NCBI RefSeq assembly: GCF_018704125.1
Contig: NZ_JAGTIS010000016.1
Location: 1-64,000 of the forward strand
Length of the DNA stretch: 64,000 nucleotides
Source: Metapseudomonas boanensis
GTDB taxonomy: Bacteria > Pseudomonadota > Gammaproteobacteria > Pseudomonadales > Pseudomonadaceae
Direction of reading: 5' to 3'
Each line of letters opens with the position of its first letter. Position 1 is the first letter of the stretch. The notes under the pieces were generated by a model. That model saw only the letters and a program-made list of their open reading frames with translations. It ran no database searches and was not told the origin of the DNA. A program made the translations under genes and the position numbers. Shown piece after piece: positions 29,594 through 38,342 of the stretch.

Positions 29594-30277
29594 ATGCGGA
29601 TTCTGCTTGTCGAGGACAACCACGACATTCTGGCCAACATGGTCGACTACCTGGAGCTCAAGGGGTATGTCGTCGACTGCGCCCGTGATGGGCTTTCCGG
29701 TCTCCATCTGGCCACCAGCGAGCATTATGACCTGATCGTGCTCGACATCATGTTGCCGGGACTGGATGGCTACAGCCTTTGCCGGCGACTGCGTGAGGAG
29801 GCCCGGCGAGATACGCCAGTGATCTTCCTGACTGCCCGGGACTCCCTGGATGACCGCCTGCAGGGATTCAAATCTGGGGCCGATGACTACTTGCTCAAGC
29901 CCTTTGCGCTCTCCGAGCTAGCCGCGCGTATCGAGGCGGTATTGCGCCGTTCCCAGGGCGGCGGCAAGCGCACTCTGCAGGTGGCTGATCTCTGTTATGA
30001 CCTCGACACCCTCGAGGTCAGCCGTGGTGGCAAGGCCTTGAAGCTCAACCCTATCGGCCTCAAGCTCCTCGCGGTATTGATGCAGAAAAGCCCGCACCTG
30101 GTCCGCCGCGAAGCGCTGGAAGAGGCCCTGTGGGGCGATGACTGCCCGGACAGCGACAGCTTGCGCAGTCACATCCATCAATTGCGCCAGGTGATCGACA
30201 AGCCTTTCAGCAACCCTTTGCTGCATACCCAGCACGGCCTGGGGTACCGCCTGGCGGAGTCGGCCGATGGAGTTTAG
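29594..30277 (+). CDS. colR: Response regulator ColR
   Basis: This 227-residue OmpR/PhoB-type regulator has a receiver domain with Asp in DLIVLDIMLPG (~residue 51) and Lys in LLKPFAL, and a C-terminal winged helix ending HTQHGLGYRLAE. It is nearly identical to my memory of ColR, which with ColS controls envelope and lipid A genes and tolerance to excess zinc, iron and phenol. ATG 29594 starts at MRILLVEDN. colS overlaps its end by 11 bp. Confidence 0.92.
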   Translation: MRILLVEDNHDILANMVDYLELKGYVVDCARDGLSGLHLATSEHYDLIVLDIMLPGLDGYSLCRRLREEARRDTPVIFLTARDSLDDRLQGFKSGADDYLLKPFALSELAARIEAVLRRSQGGGKRTLQVADLCYDLDTLEVSRGGKALKLNPIGLKLLAVLMQKSPHLVRREALEEALWGDDCPDSDSLRSHIHQLRQVIDKPFSNPLLHTQHGLGYRLAESADGV

Positions 30278-31556
30278 GCAAAGCCTGGCACGACGCATTG
30301 TCATCGCCTTCGTGCTGATGACAGCGCTGGTGGGTGGAGCCTTCGCGATCGGCATCATCGAGGTGGTGCACCTGATCGAGGAGCAATTGATCTCCCGCGA
30401 TCTGAGCAACGAGTTGCATCGAGTCTTGGCGCAGAACATCGCCAAGGGGCGGGTTCCCAGCCTCGACAGTGATACCCGTTTCTTCACCAGCGATGGCCAA
30501 TGGGGACAACTCATCCCTCCTGAGTTGGATGCACTTGCGCCAGGTTTCCATGAGGTTTTCGAGGATGAGCGTTCCTACCACGCCCTGATTCGTGAGATCG
30601 AAGGGCGACGCTACATCCTGCTGCAGGACCAAAGCGATTTCGAGGCGCGCGAGCAGGTACTCTACCGCGTGGTGATGGTGGGCTTCGGACTCAGCGTCAT
30701 GTTGTCCGCGTTGCTGGGCTGGCTGCTGGCGCGCAAGGTCATTGAGCCCGTAGTTCGCCTCGCGCGGCAGGTGCGCCATCGCGATCAGCTGCTCGGCCTG
30801 GCGCCTCCGCTGGCGCCTGATTACGCCGACGATGAGGTTGGTCAGCTGGCGCGTGCCTTTGACGACACCTTGGGGCGCCTGCATGAAGTCCTGACCCGTG
30901 AGCGGCTGTTCACTAGCGATGTCAGCCATGAACTGCGTACGCCATTGATGGTGCTCGCCAGCTCCTGCGAACTGCTGGAAGAGAATCCGCACCTTGACCC
31001 GCGCGCCCAGGCGCAAGTACAGCGCATTGCCCGTGCCACACAGGAGATGAGGGACCTAGTGCAGACTTTCCTCATGCTCGCCAGAGCCCAACGCGAAGAA
31101 ATCAACCTGGCTCCCCAGGCCAGCTTGAGCACGGTGGCTGACGAACTCGTCGCCCAGTGGCGGAGTGCCATCGAGCAAAAGGGCCTTCGTTTCGAGTACC
31201 TGCCGGGTGTCCTGCAGGAAGGTCGCTACAACGCGGCTTTCCTGAGGTCGGTGCTGGGCAATCTTCTGCGAAACGCGTTGCATTACACGGATACTGGAAC
31301 AATTCGTCTTGCGCTGCAGGATGGTAGTTTCGTGGTCGAGGACAGTGGCGTGGGCATTCCTGCCGAGAGTCGTGAGGCAATGTTCCGTCCTTTCGTGCGA
31401 GGTGACGAACGGCGCGGAGACGGCCTCGGGCTAGGGCTTTCGCTGGTTCAGCGCATCTGTGACAGCCAGGGTTGGACAGTCAGCTTGTCGGATATGCATC
31501 CCTCCGGTTGCCGCTTCAAGGTAGATTTGGACGGTCGCGCCCAGCACACGCCTTGA
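30267..31556 (+). CDS. colS: Sensor histidine kinase ColS
   Basis: This 429-residue inner-membrane kinase has TM1 (~12-32), a ~100-residue periplasmic loop, TM2 (~133-153) and a HAMP-like linker. The H box is TSDVSHELRTPLMV, the G boxes are DSGVGIP and GDGLGLGLSLVQ. The loop has an acidic cluster (EVFEDER), consistent with the metal-sensing acidic motif reported for ColS. Its gene overlaps colR by 11 bp. Confidence 0.92.
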   Translation: MEFRQSLARRIVIAFVLMTALVGGAFAIGIIEVVHLIEEQLISRDLSNELHRVLAQNIAKGRVPSLDSDTRFFTSDGQWGQLIPPELDALAPGFHEVFEDERSYHALIREIEGRRYILLQDQSDFEAREQVLYRVVMVGFGLSVMLSALLGWLLARKVIEPVVRLARQVRHRDQLLGLAPPLAPDYADDEVGQLARAFDDTLGRLHEVLTRERLFTSDVSHELRTPLMVLASSCELLEENPHLDPRAQAQVQRIARATQEMRDLVQTFLMLARAQREEINLAPQASLSTVADELVAQWRSAIEQKGLRFEYLPGVLQEGRYNAAFLRSVLGNLLRNALHYTDTGTIRLALQDGSFVVEDSGVGIPAESREAMFRPFVRGDERRGDGLGLGLSLVQRICDSQGWTVSLSDMHPSGCRFKVDLDGRAQHTP

Positions 31557-31943
31557 CGGATTTTTCACCTGGGTTCGACTTTTTCTTCACTCGCGGCTAA
31601 TTAGAGTCGCGGCTCTCTTTGGGGGATATCTACTGTTCAGGCGTCGCACAGCGTTGCGATGCAGGTTCCCCATTGCGTGTACCAATACCCGTCAACGCGG
31701 AGCGGTAGCTCCTTGTGAAGTGGGTGCTGCATGGATGCCGTCCGTCCGTTCGTCGGCGGGGCAGGTTCGAGTGGCGCGAATGCCAAAGGCCGAAATAGAG
31801 CCTCCAGTGTCCCCTCCGATGGCTTTTTCCAGTCGTCCGACCGATTTCGTGGCGCACCGTTCGTCACGCGAAAGGGCTAATTCAAGGCGGCTGATCTAGG
31901 TTTACTGAGCAGCGTTTGGCAGCGCTATCAAGGGGTTGCGATC
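31557..31943 (+). other. Intergenic region after colS
   Basis: These 387 bp carry no convincing gene; open frames lack start signals and look like chance. A small imperfect repeat with CGCGGCTAATTAGAGTCGCGG occurs at 31591-31611. It may hold the promoter and leader of the small exported protein, or a small RNA, but nothing in the sequence proves this. Confidence 0.4.
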
Positions 31944-32168
31944 ATGAAGTTAGAAGTCACACGAGCATTGTTCCTTGTCGGTGCCTTGGGGGTGGCCTCC
32001 CTGGCGGCGGCCGCCTGGCAAGAGCCGTCGCCTTCCGTGGTCAGCGTCAACGGTCTGGGCTATTGTCCGTTGCCGCCTAATATGCGATCGAAAGCCCAGA
32101 CGCAGCAGCCAGATCAGAACTTGGTGCTGTTGATGTTCGGCCTGTCCCAAAGCTTGCGGGCCCAGTAA
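31944..32168 (+). CDS. Small exported protein of unknown function
   Basis: This 74-residue protein has a basic N-terminus, a hydrophobic core (FLVGALGVASLAAAA) and probable cleavage near AAA-W. That leaves a ~50-residue mature peptide with one Cys in GYCPLPPNMRSK and an amphipathic tail, LVLLMFGLSQSLRAQ. The ATG follows AAGGGGTTGCGATC. It is adjacent to colRS but has its own long leader. No family recognised. Confidence 0.55.
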   Translation: MKLEVTRALFLVGALGVASLAAAAWQEPSPSVVSVNGLGYCPLPPNMRSKAQTQQPDQNLVLLMFGLSQSLRAQ

Positions 32169-32477
32169 CGGCAGTCTGCTGGCTGGCGGACAGTCCGCGT
32201 AGGTAGCTTGGGAGGAGCAGCACGGGGTATTGGAGCCGGCGCTCTTCGCCATCGGATCACTTGTTGAGGAGCGCGGGGAGAGTAAGCAAGCCGGTGGGCC
32301 TGCTTGGCGAATGAGCCAGTCCTCCTGGCTCGCCCTGCGAGATATCCAGCGTTTCCGGGAAGAACCGTGAGGATTTACAAGAAAGCCCCGCCATTGCGTT
32401 AATGCTGTTCACTTAGGCATTGGCGGCAGCGCATATGAGGAGGGGCGTGATCGGCCTTCGGAGCAGTCTGCCGCCTC

Positions 32478-32536
32478 GTAGCCCGGATGAATCCGGGGGC
32501 AGCGGTTGGACTTTTCCCGGATTTCATCCGGGCTAC
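32478..32536. repeat. REP inverted pair, GTAGCCCGGAT type
   Basis: GTAGCCCGGATGAATCCGGG (32478-32497) faces CCCGGATTTCATCCGGGCTAC (32516-32536), an almost perfect inverted pair of a known Pseudomonas REP type. Confidence 0.8.
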
Positions 32537-32551
32537 CAAGCTGAAGGCCCC

Positions 32552-32608
32552 GTAGGAGCGAGCTCTGCTCGCGAAGGAGGCGGGTTCGCGAGCAGAGCTC
32601 GCTCCTAC
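32552..32608. repeat. REP inverted pair, GTAGGAGCGAGC type
   Basis: The 24-bp arms starting GTAGGAGCGAGCTCTGC (32552-32575) and ending GAGCTCGCTCCTAC (32585-32608) are perfect inverse copies around a 9-bp loop. Confidence 0.85.
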
Positions 32609-32654
32609 GAGAGATACCTGCCCAACAGAAACAACTTCGTGATGGTGTAAAACC

Positions 32655-32694
32655 AAAAACGCCGCCCTCCTGCTGAAGGAAAAGCGGCGTTTTT
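32655..32694. terminator. Hairpin, likely terminator after mexW
   Basis: AAAAACGCCGC and GCGGCGTTTTT form an 11-bp stem with an 18-nt loop. On the minus strand it lies ~50 bp after the mexW stop and ends in T5. Confidence 0.65.
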
Positions 32695-32746
32695 GTCTTA
32701 TGTGAACAGCATTACTCCATTGCGGGGCTTTCTTGTGCTCCGGGCT

Positions 32747-35700
32747 TCAGTGGCCCAGTGCTGTGGCCACTTCTGGCTGCCCATCCTTCTTCGCCAGCAG
32801 GGTGTAGACGCATGGCAGGACGAAGAGCGTGAACAGCGTACCGATCGACATGCCGGTGGCGATGACCAGGCCGATGTCGAAGCGGCTCACCGCCCCCGCA
32901 CCGGTAGCCAGGATCAACGGCACCATGCCGAAGACCATAGCCGCGGTGGTCATCAGCACTGGGCGCAGACGAATGGCAGCGGCTTCCTCGACGGCCTCCC
33001 TGGCGCTCAGCCCCTTCTCCCGACGCAGCTGGTTGGCGAACTCCACGATCAGGATGCCGTGCTTGCTGATCAGGCCGATCAGCGTCACAAGACCTACCTG
33101 GGTGTAGATGTTCATGCTTGATACGCCGAGGAAGAGTGGGATCAGCGCGCCGCAGATCGACAGCGGCACGGTGACCAGAATCACCAGCGGGTCGCGGAAG
33201 CTTTCGAATTGTGCGGCCAGGACCAGGAAAATGATCGCCAATGCCAGTGCGAAGGTGACATAGAGCGCGCTGCCTTCCTGCACGTACTGTCGCGAGGCGC
33301 CTGCGAAGTCGAAGGCAAAGCCGCGCGGAGCCTCTTCCCGCGCGATCTGGGATACGGCGTCGATGGCCTCGCCCATACTGACGATCGGGAAGCCTTCGAT
33401 GATTGCCGAGTTGAGCTGCTGGAACTGCTTGAGCTTGGTCGGTCGCGCGCTGTCATGCACGCGGATCAGGGTTGCCAGTGGCACCATGGCGCCACTCTCG
33501 CTCTTGACGTAGTAGTTGCCCAGCCAGCCCGGGTTGTCGCGGTAGGCGCGCTCCACCTGGGCAATCACCTTGTAGCTACGGCCATCGATGGTGAAGCGGT
33601 TGATTTCCCCTTCGCCGAGGAGGATCGCCAGGGTCGAGCCCAGGTCCTCCATCGAGACGCCCATCTGCGCTGCCTTTTCACGGTCGATCTCGACCACCAC
33701 TTCCGGCTTGTCGAACGCCAGGTCGACGTTGAGGAAGGCGAACTTGCCGGACTCCTGCGCGCGTTGCTTGATGCGTTCAGCCACTTGCAGCAGCGACTCG
33801 TAGTCGTTGGGGGTGTTGATGACGAATTGGAAGGGCAGGCCTTCGCCGGTACCCGGCAGCGACGGCAGGTTGAAGCCGAAGATCTGCAGGCCGGGAATCT
33901 CGTTCAGCTTGCCCTGCACCTCATGGAGCAGCTCCATCTGGGTCCGTTCGCGTTCGTCCCAGGGTTTCAACAGGAAACCGCCGATTCCCGCTTGCACGCC
34001 GTCGAACCCGTTGATCTGGAACGAGGAGTAGTACTCGGGAAAGGCCTTGAAGATTTCCACGAATTGCTCGGTGTAACGGTTCAGGTAATCCAGGTTGGTC
34101 GGCTGCGGCGCCTTGGCCATGAGAAAGACGATGCCTTGGTCTTCGTCCGGGGCCAGCTCGCTCTTGGTGAACTTCAGCAGCACCGGGATTAGGCAGAGCA
34201 CGATCACCGCGAACACCACTACCACCGGGCGTGTGTTGAGAGTGTTGTGCAGCGCACGCTGATAGCGGTGCTTGAGGCGCTCGAAGATCATGTCCAGGCG
34301 GTGTGCGAGCCCCGAGGGGTTTTCTTCGTGACGCAGCAGTTTGGAGCACATCATCGGCGAAAGGGTCAGCGCAACAATGCCAGAGATGATCACCGCACCG
34401 GCCAGGGTCAAGGCGAACTCGCGAAAAAGCGCGCCAGTCAGGCCTTCGAGGAAGCCGATTGGCGCGTATACCGCTGCCAGGGTGATGGTCATCGAGACCA
34501 CCGGCACGGCGATCTCCCGTGCACCTTCGATAGCGGCATCGAACGGCGTCTTGCCCTCCTCGATGTGTCGGTGGATGTTTTCCACCACCACGATCGCGTC
34601 GTCCACCACCAGGCCGATAGCCAGCACCATGGCCAGCAGCGTCAGCAGGTTGATCGAGTAGCCCATCAACTGCATGAAGAAGAGCACGCCGATCATCGAC
34701 AGGGGGATGGTGATCACCGGGATCAGCACGGAACGGAAGGCGCCGAGGAACAGGAACACGACCACGATGACGATCAGCACCGCTTCGGCCAGGGTCTTCA
34801 CCACCTCGTCGATGGAGGCCTGGATGAAGCGGGTGGCGTCGTAGGCGATGGACACCTTCAGATTCGGCGGCAGCTGAGCCTCCAGCTCCGGCATGAGCGC
34901 CCGCACGTGCTTGATCACGTCCAGGGGGTTCGAGCTGGGCGTACCCTTGATGCCGATATAGACGGACGGAATGCCGTCGAATGAGCTGATCGAGTCGTAA
35001 TTCTCCGCGCCCATCTCCACGCGTGCGATGTCACGCACCAGCACGCGGCTGTCGCCCTCCGTCTTCACCGGAATGGCCGCGAAAGCCTCGGGGGACTTGA
35101 GGTCGGTGGCGGCGTTGATGCTGGTCACCACGTATTGGCCCTTCACCTCGCCAGCGGCGGACAGGAAGTTGTACTTGCGCACGGCATCGTTGACGTCGCT
35201 CGCAGTGATGCCATACGCAGCCATGCGCACCGGGTCCAGCCAGAGCCGCATGGCGAATACCTGGTTGCCGAGGATCTCCGCCTCGGCCATGCCCGGCAGG
35301 GTGGCCAGCTTCGGCTGGATGACCCGCGACAGGTAATCGGTGATCTGCGGGTTGGATAGCTGATCGCTGTAGAAGCTGATGTACATCAGAGCCGTGGAGT
35401 CGGCGGCTTCCTTGGACAGCACCGGGTCCTCGGCGTCCTGCGGCAGTTGGTTCTTCACCTCGTTGGCCTTGGCCAGCAGCTCGGTGAAGAGGCGGTCGGA
35501 GTTGGCGCCGATACGGGCGTAGATCTGGATGATCGACAGGTTCTGCTGGCTCGACGAGGTCATGTAGTCGATGCCTTCGGCGCTCGCCAGGCTCTGTTGC
35601 AGCGGCTGGGTGATATAGCCCTGGATGGTCTCGGCGTTGGCGCCGGGGTAGGCCGTGGTTACCGTGATCAGGGCGTTTTCCATCTGCGGGTACTGGCGGA

Positions 35701-35800
35701 TCACCAGCTTGCTGAAGGCCTGCATGCCCAGCAGCACGATCAGCAGGCTGACCACGGTCGCCAATACAGGCCGACGGATGAAAGGATCTGTGAAAGCCAT
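32747..35800 (-). CDS. mexW: RND efflux pump inner-membrane transporter MexW
   Basis: This 1017-residue HAE1-type RND transporter has TM1 at the N-terminus, two large periplasmic loops, and the TM4 proton-relay motif AIGLVVDDAIVVVENIHRH. The second half repeats the design, with FITLIGLISKHGILIVEFANQ-like sequence in the TM10 region. Length and the partner gene match P. aeruginosa MexW. It exports hydrophobic drugs by proton antiport with MexV and an outer-membrane factor encoded elsewhere. I chose ATG 35800 because AAGGA lies 7 bp upstream; a TTG two codons earlier would sit on the Shine-Dalgarno. It follows mexV by 24 bp. Confidence 0.92.
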   Translation of the reverse strand: MAFTDPFIRRPVLATVVSLLIVLLGMQAFSKLVIRQYPQMENALITVTTAYPGANAETIQGYITQPLQQSLASAEGIDYMTSSSQQNLSIIQIYARIGANSDRLFTELLAKANEVKNQLPQDAEDPVLSKEAADSTALMYISFYSDQLSNPQITDYLSRVIQPKLATLPGMAEAEILGNQVFAMRLWLDPVRMAAYGITASDVNDAVRKYNFLSAAGEVKGQYVVTSINAATDLKSPEAFAAIPVKTEGDSRVLVRDIARVEMGAENYDSISSFDGIPSVYIGIKGTPSSNPLDVIKHVRALMPELEAQLPPNLKVSIAYDATRFIQASIDEVVKTLAEAVLIVIVVVFLFLGAFRSVLIPVITIPLSMIGVLFFMQLMGYSINLLTLLAMVLAIGLVVDDAIVVVENIHRHIEEGKTPFDAAIEGAREIAVPVVSMTITLAAVYAPIGFLEGLTGALFREFALTLAGAVIISGIVALTLSPMMCSKLLRHEENPSGLAHRLDMIFERLKHRYQRALHNTLNTRPVVVVFAVIVLCLIPVLLKFTKSELAPDEDQGIVFLMAKAPQPTNLDYLNRYTEQFVEIFKAFPEYYSSFQINGFDGVQAGIGGFLLKPWDERERTQMELLHEVQGKLNEIPGLQIFGFNLPSLPGTGEGLPFQFVINTPNDYESLLQVAERIKQRAQESGKFAFLNVDLAFDKPEVVVEIDREKAAQMGVSMEDLGSTLAILLGEGEINRFTIDGRSYKVIAQVERAYRDNPGWLGNYYVKSESGAMVPLATLIRVHDSARPTKLKQFQQLNSAIIEGFPIVSMGEAIDAVSQIAREEAPRGFAFDFAGASRQYVQEGSALYVTFALALAIIFLVLAAQFESFRDPLVILVTVPLSICGALIPLFLGVSSMNIYTQVGLVTLIGLISKHGILIVEFANQLRREKGLSAREAVEEAAAIRLRPVLMTTAAMVFGMVPLILATGAGAVSRFDIGLVIATGMSIGTLFTLFVLPCVYTLLAKKDGQPEVATALGH

Positions 35801-35824
35801 ATGCAATTCCTTCGCGCGCAGCCG

Positions 35825-36955
35825 TCAGTGCTCGGCGCGGGCTTGATTGTCAGGTTTGGCCAGCAGGCTCTGGTCAGGGACGATGGCGACGTGAGAGCCG
35901 TTGTCCAGCTTGAGCTGGCCGGAGGTGACCACCTGCTCGCCCGATTTCAGTCCCTTGAGCACGACGACCTGGCCATCGCGATGTTCGCCGGTTTCGATGA
36001 AGCGGCGTTCGACCACAAGGCTCGACTTGCCTTCGGCATCCTTCTCTTCGCCGACCACATACACCGAGTTGCCATAGAGCGTGTAGGTGATGGCGCTTTC
36101 CGGCACCACGATCCGCAGGTGTTCCCCGGGCAGCAGCACTTCCAGGTTGGCGAACATGCCGGGTAGCAGTTTGCCGTCCGGGTTCTGCAGCACCGCGCGG
36201 ACCTGCAGGTTGCGTGTGGCCTCTTCCACTTTCGGGTTGATCGCGGCGATGTCGCCTTCGAAGACTTCGCCCGGGAAGGCTGCGACGCTGATGCGTACCC
36301 TCTGCCCGACGGCCAGCTGCGGAGCAGCCTGCTCCGGCAAGTAGAAGTCGACGAACAGGGTGCTCAGGTCCTGCAGGGTGGCGATGATGGTGCCAGAGGA
36401 GAGGAAGTCGCCTACATCAACCTGGCGAATACCGATGGTGCCAGTGAAGGGGGCGACGATGCGTTTCTTGCTGAGCAGGGCCTTGAGTTGGCCGACCTTT
36501 CCGGTAGCCGCTTGCAGTTCGGACGCCAGGCGGTCGAACTCGCTCTTGGAAATGTTCTGCCTGCTCACCAGGCTGCGACCGCGTTCGAACTCGACACGGG
36601 CCAGGCTAAGTTCCGCTTCAGACGTGGCCAGGCTGGCCTTTTCGACATCGCTGTCCATCTGGATCAGGGGTTGTCCCTGCTTGACCTTCTCGCCAGACAG
36701 GAACAGCACGTCCTGGACGGTGCCACTGGCTTCCACGGTCAGGTCTACGCCTTGCAGGGCCCTGAGGCTGCCGATAGCCGGCAGGCGGCTTTGCCAGGGG
36801 ACTTCGACCGACTTCTCGGCGGAAACGTTGATCGGCGGTTGTGGGGCCGAAAAAGTCTGGACCTGCTTGTAGATCGAGAATCCTTTGTAGGCGGCGAGGG
36901 CGAGCACCACGAGGGCAACCACGCCCAGCATGATGAGCATGCGGCGGAGCAACAT
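35825..36955 (-). CDS. mexV: RND efflux periplasmic adaptor MexV
   Basis: This 376-residue membrane-fusion protein has an N-terminal hydrophobic anchor (MLLRRMLIMLGVVALVVLAL), a lipoyl-type domain split by a coiled-coil hairpin (~100-170), a beta-barrel and a membrane-proximal domain. It bridges MexW and an outer-membrane channel. ATG 36955 gives exactly the length I recall for P. aeruginosa MexV; the open frame extends 18 codons further upstream. No outer-membrane-factor gene is adjacent. Confidence 0.92.
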   Translation of the reverse strand: MLLRRMLIMLGVVALVVLALAAYKGFSIYKQVQTFSAPQPPINVSAEKSVEVPWQSRLPAIGSLRALQGVDLTVEASGTVQDVLFLSGEKVKQGQPLIQMDSDVEKASLATSEAELSLARVEFERGRSLVSRQNISKSEFDRLASELQAATGKVGQLKALLSKKRIVAPFTGTIGIRQVDVGDFLSSGTIIATLQDLSTLFVDFYLPEQAAPQLAVGQRVRISVAAFPGEVFEGDIAAINPKVEEATRNLQVRAVLQNPDGKLLPGMFANLEVLLPGEHLRIVVPESAITYTLYGNSVYVVGEEKDAEGKSSLVVERRFIETGEHRDGQVVVLKGLKSGEQVVTSGQLKLDNGSHVAIVPDQSLLAKPDNQARAEH

Positions 36956-37007
36956 ATTCCGGTTCCTTGGCAGGGCAAAATGAGGCCTGGGAATAGGCGA
37001 GGTTTGC

Positions 37008-37036
37008 ACCTTAGTCCTAGTCCCAATTCAAGTCAA
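37008..37036 (-). promoter_or_regulatory. Possible mexVW promoter
   Basis: On the minus strand TTGACT, 17 bp, TAAGGT lies ~55 bp before the mexV ATG. The -35 is good, the -10 weak. Confidence 0.3.
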
Positions 37037-37246
37037 AGCCAAGAAATTTCGGAACGTTGCGAATTGGGGGTTTGGCCAGCCTTGAAGGCGATAATCGCCG
37101 GAGATCGTGAAGGATCGATGCAGGCAGTGTAGGTGGATCTTCGTGTTTTCTGATTGACGGGCCAGGAATGCCGCTTCAGCTCCGAGGCGAGGCATTTGTG
37201 CGGATTTGATGTCCCAGGAAGCCCCGGCAGCGGACTTCCTGGTGGA

Positions 37247-38341
37247 TCAGGCGAGGTGCAGGTGGTTGTCCCAGAGACCGGCTGGTAATTGAAGCGGGGT
37301 GACGGCAATCGTTTCGCTTTGGCAATTATAGAGGCGGCAGCGTCCCTGGCCCGAGGTCACGACGAAACCGTCCCTGACCGCGCCGACCCCGGCGCAATCC
37401 GGCAAGGGTGCATCTAGCCGAATGGCTCCGGTGTCCAGGTCCCAGATGAAGAAACGGTTGCCGCGCGGTGCCGTCAATGCAACCAGGCGCAGGTCATCGT
37501 GGATTGCCACGCTGGCGGTGTACTGGTTCATCGCCAGGCGCTGCTCGTCGCCGAGCGGGAAGGGTAGGAAGGGTTGCCCAGGCCGCTTGATGGCCAGCAG
37601 GTCGGCATGGTCGCTCGCCTCGCCCATGTATTGCTGACCCGCGACGACAGTACCGTCGGCACCGATTGCCAAGTGGCGGATGCTGTTCATCTGCTGCGGC
37701 AGGGTTTCCCGGGAAAGCAGGCTGCCGTCCCGGCGCATCAGCACCAGGCTTGGCTCCATAGCATCGAGATTCATCTCGACACGGCTTTCGGCTTCAGTGC
37801 GAATGCCGCCATTGGCTACCACCAGGGTTTCCCCATCGGGCAGCCAGGCGACCTGGTGCGGCCCCAGACCGTGGGTGGAGAGTTCGCCGCTGTGAACAAG
37901 CTGCCCGTCTTGGAAGCGGTACTGGCCGAGTACACCGCGGCCAGGATCAGTGGTGTCATTCTCGGTAGCGTAGAGCCACTCGCCGTTGCGGTGGAACACC
38001 CCATGCCCGTAGAAGTGACGGTTCGGCTGCGATTGCAGGGTCTGCAGCAGGCGCCCATCGCGCAGGTCGACCAGGTAGCTCTCGGTTCCCGGGCGACGGG
38101 CGACGAAAAGTGCTACCGGCTCGCTCGGATGCTCGACGATGTCGTGGCAGCGCTGGGCGACGCGGGTGGCGAAGACCTGAGTGCCGTCCAGCCGGTAGCC
38201 CACCACGTAGTGATGTCCATCGGCGTCATCGCGGGCGGAGAGCAGCAAGGGCGAGCTGCCTTTGCGGCTCAAGGTCCAGCCGCCGAGCGTCACAGCGCCC
38301 AGCAGCAGGCTGGCAAGAGTGAGAACCTGGCGGCGCAGCAT
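37247..38341 (-). CDS. DUF1513 beta-propeller protein
   Basis: This 364-residue exported protein starts MLRRQVLTLASLLLGAV, a leader with a twin-Arg start. The body has propeller-like repeats (GHGVFHRNGEWLYATEN, GPHQVAWLPDGETLVVANGG). DUF1513 has no established function. It begins one base after the stop of the imelysin-like lipoprotein gene, so it is the third gene of a tight operon with it and the di-haem protein. ATG 38341 is preferred over one 7 codons upstream that would overlap the previous gene. It may sense or hold a partner in the envelope. Confidence 0.82.
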   Translation of the reverse strand: MLRRQVLTLASLLLGAVTLGGWTLSRKGSSPLLLSARDDADGHHYVVGYRLDGTQVFATRVAQRCHDIVEHPSEPVALFVARRPGTESYLVDLRDGRLLQTLQSQPNRHFYGHGVFHRNGEWLYATENDTTDPGRGVLGQYRFQDGQLVHSGELSTHGLGPHQVAWLPDGETLVVANGGIRTEAESRVEMNLDAMEPSLVLMRRDGSLLSRETLPQQMNSIRHLAIGADGTVVAGQQYMGEASDHADLLAIKRPGQPFLPFPLGDEQRLAMNQYTASVAIHDDLRLVALTAPRGNRFFIWDLDTGAIRLDAPLPDCAGVGAVRDGFVVTSGQGRCRLYNCQSETIAVTPLQLPAGLWDNHLHLA

Positions 38342-38342
38342 C

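Larger units (their letters stand above)
32377..32737. mobile_element. MITE-like element with ~36-bp terminal inverted repeats
   Basis: The left end, ACAAGAAAGCCCCGC plus TAATGCTGTTCAC (32377-32413), recurs in inverse orientation at 32702-32735, with only the central 7-8 bases differing. The ~360 bp between hold two REP pairs and a hairpin and no gene. That is the layout of a non-autonomous element. I could not find a clear target-site duplication. Placement follows the small exported gene and precedes the mexW stop. Confidence 0.55.

Noticed and set aside
31654..31899. 81-codon open frame between colS and the small exported gene
   Set aside because: No Shine-Dalgarno, Arg/Ser/Pro-rich composition and no family; treated as chance.
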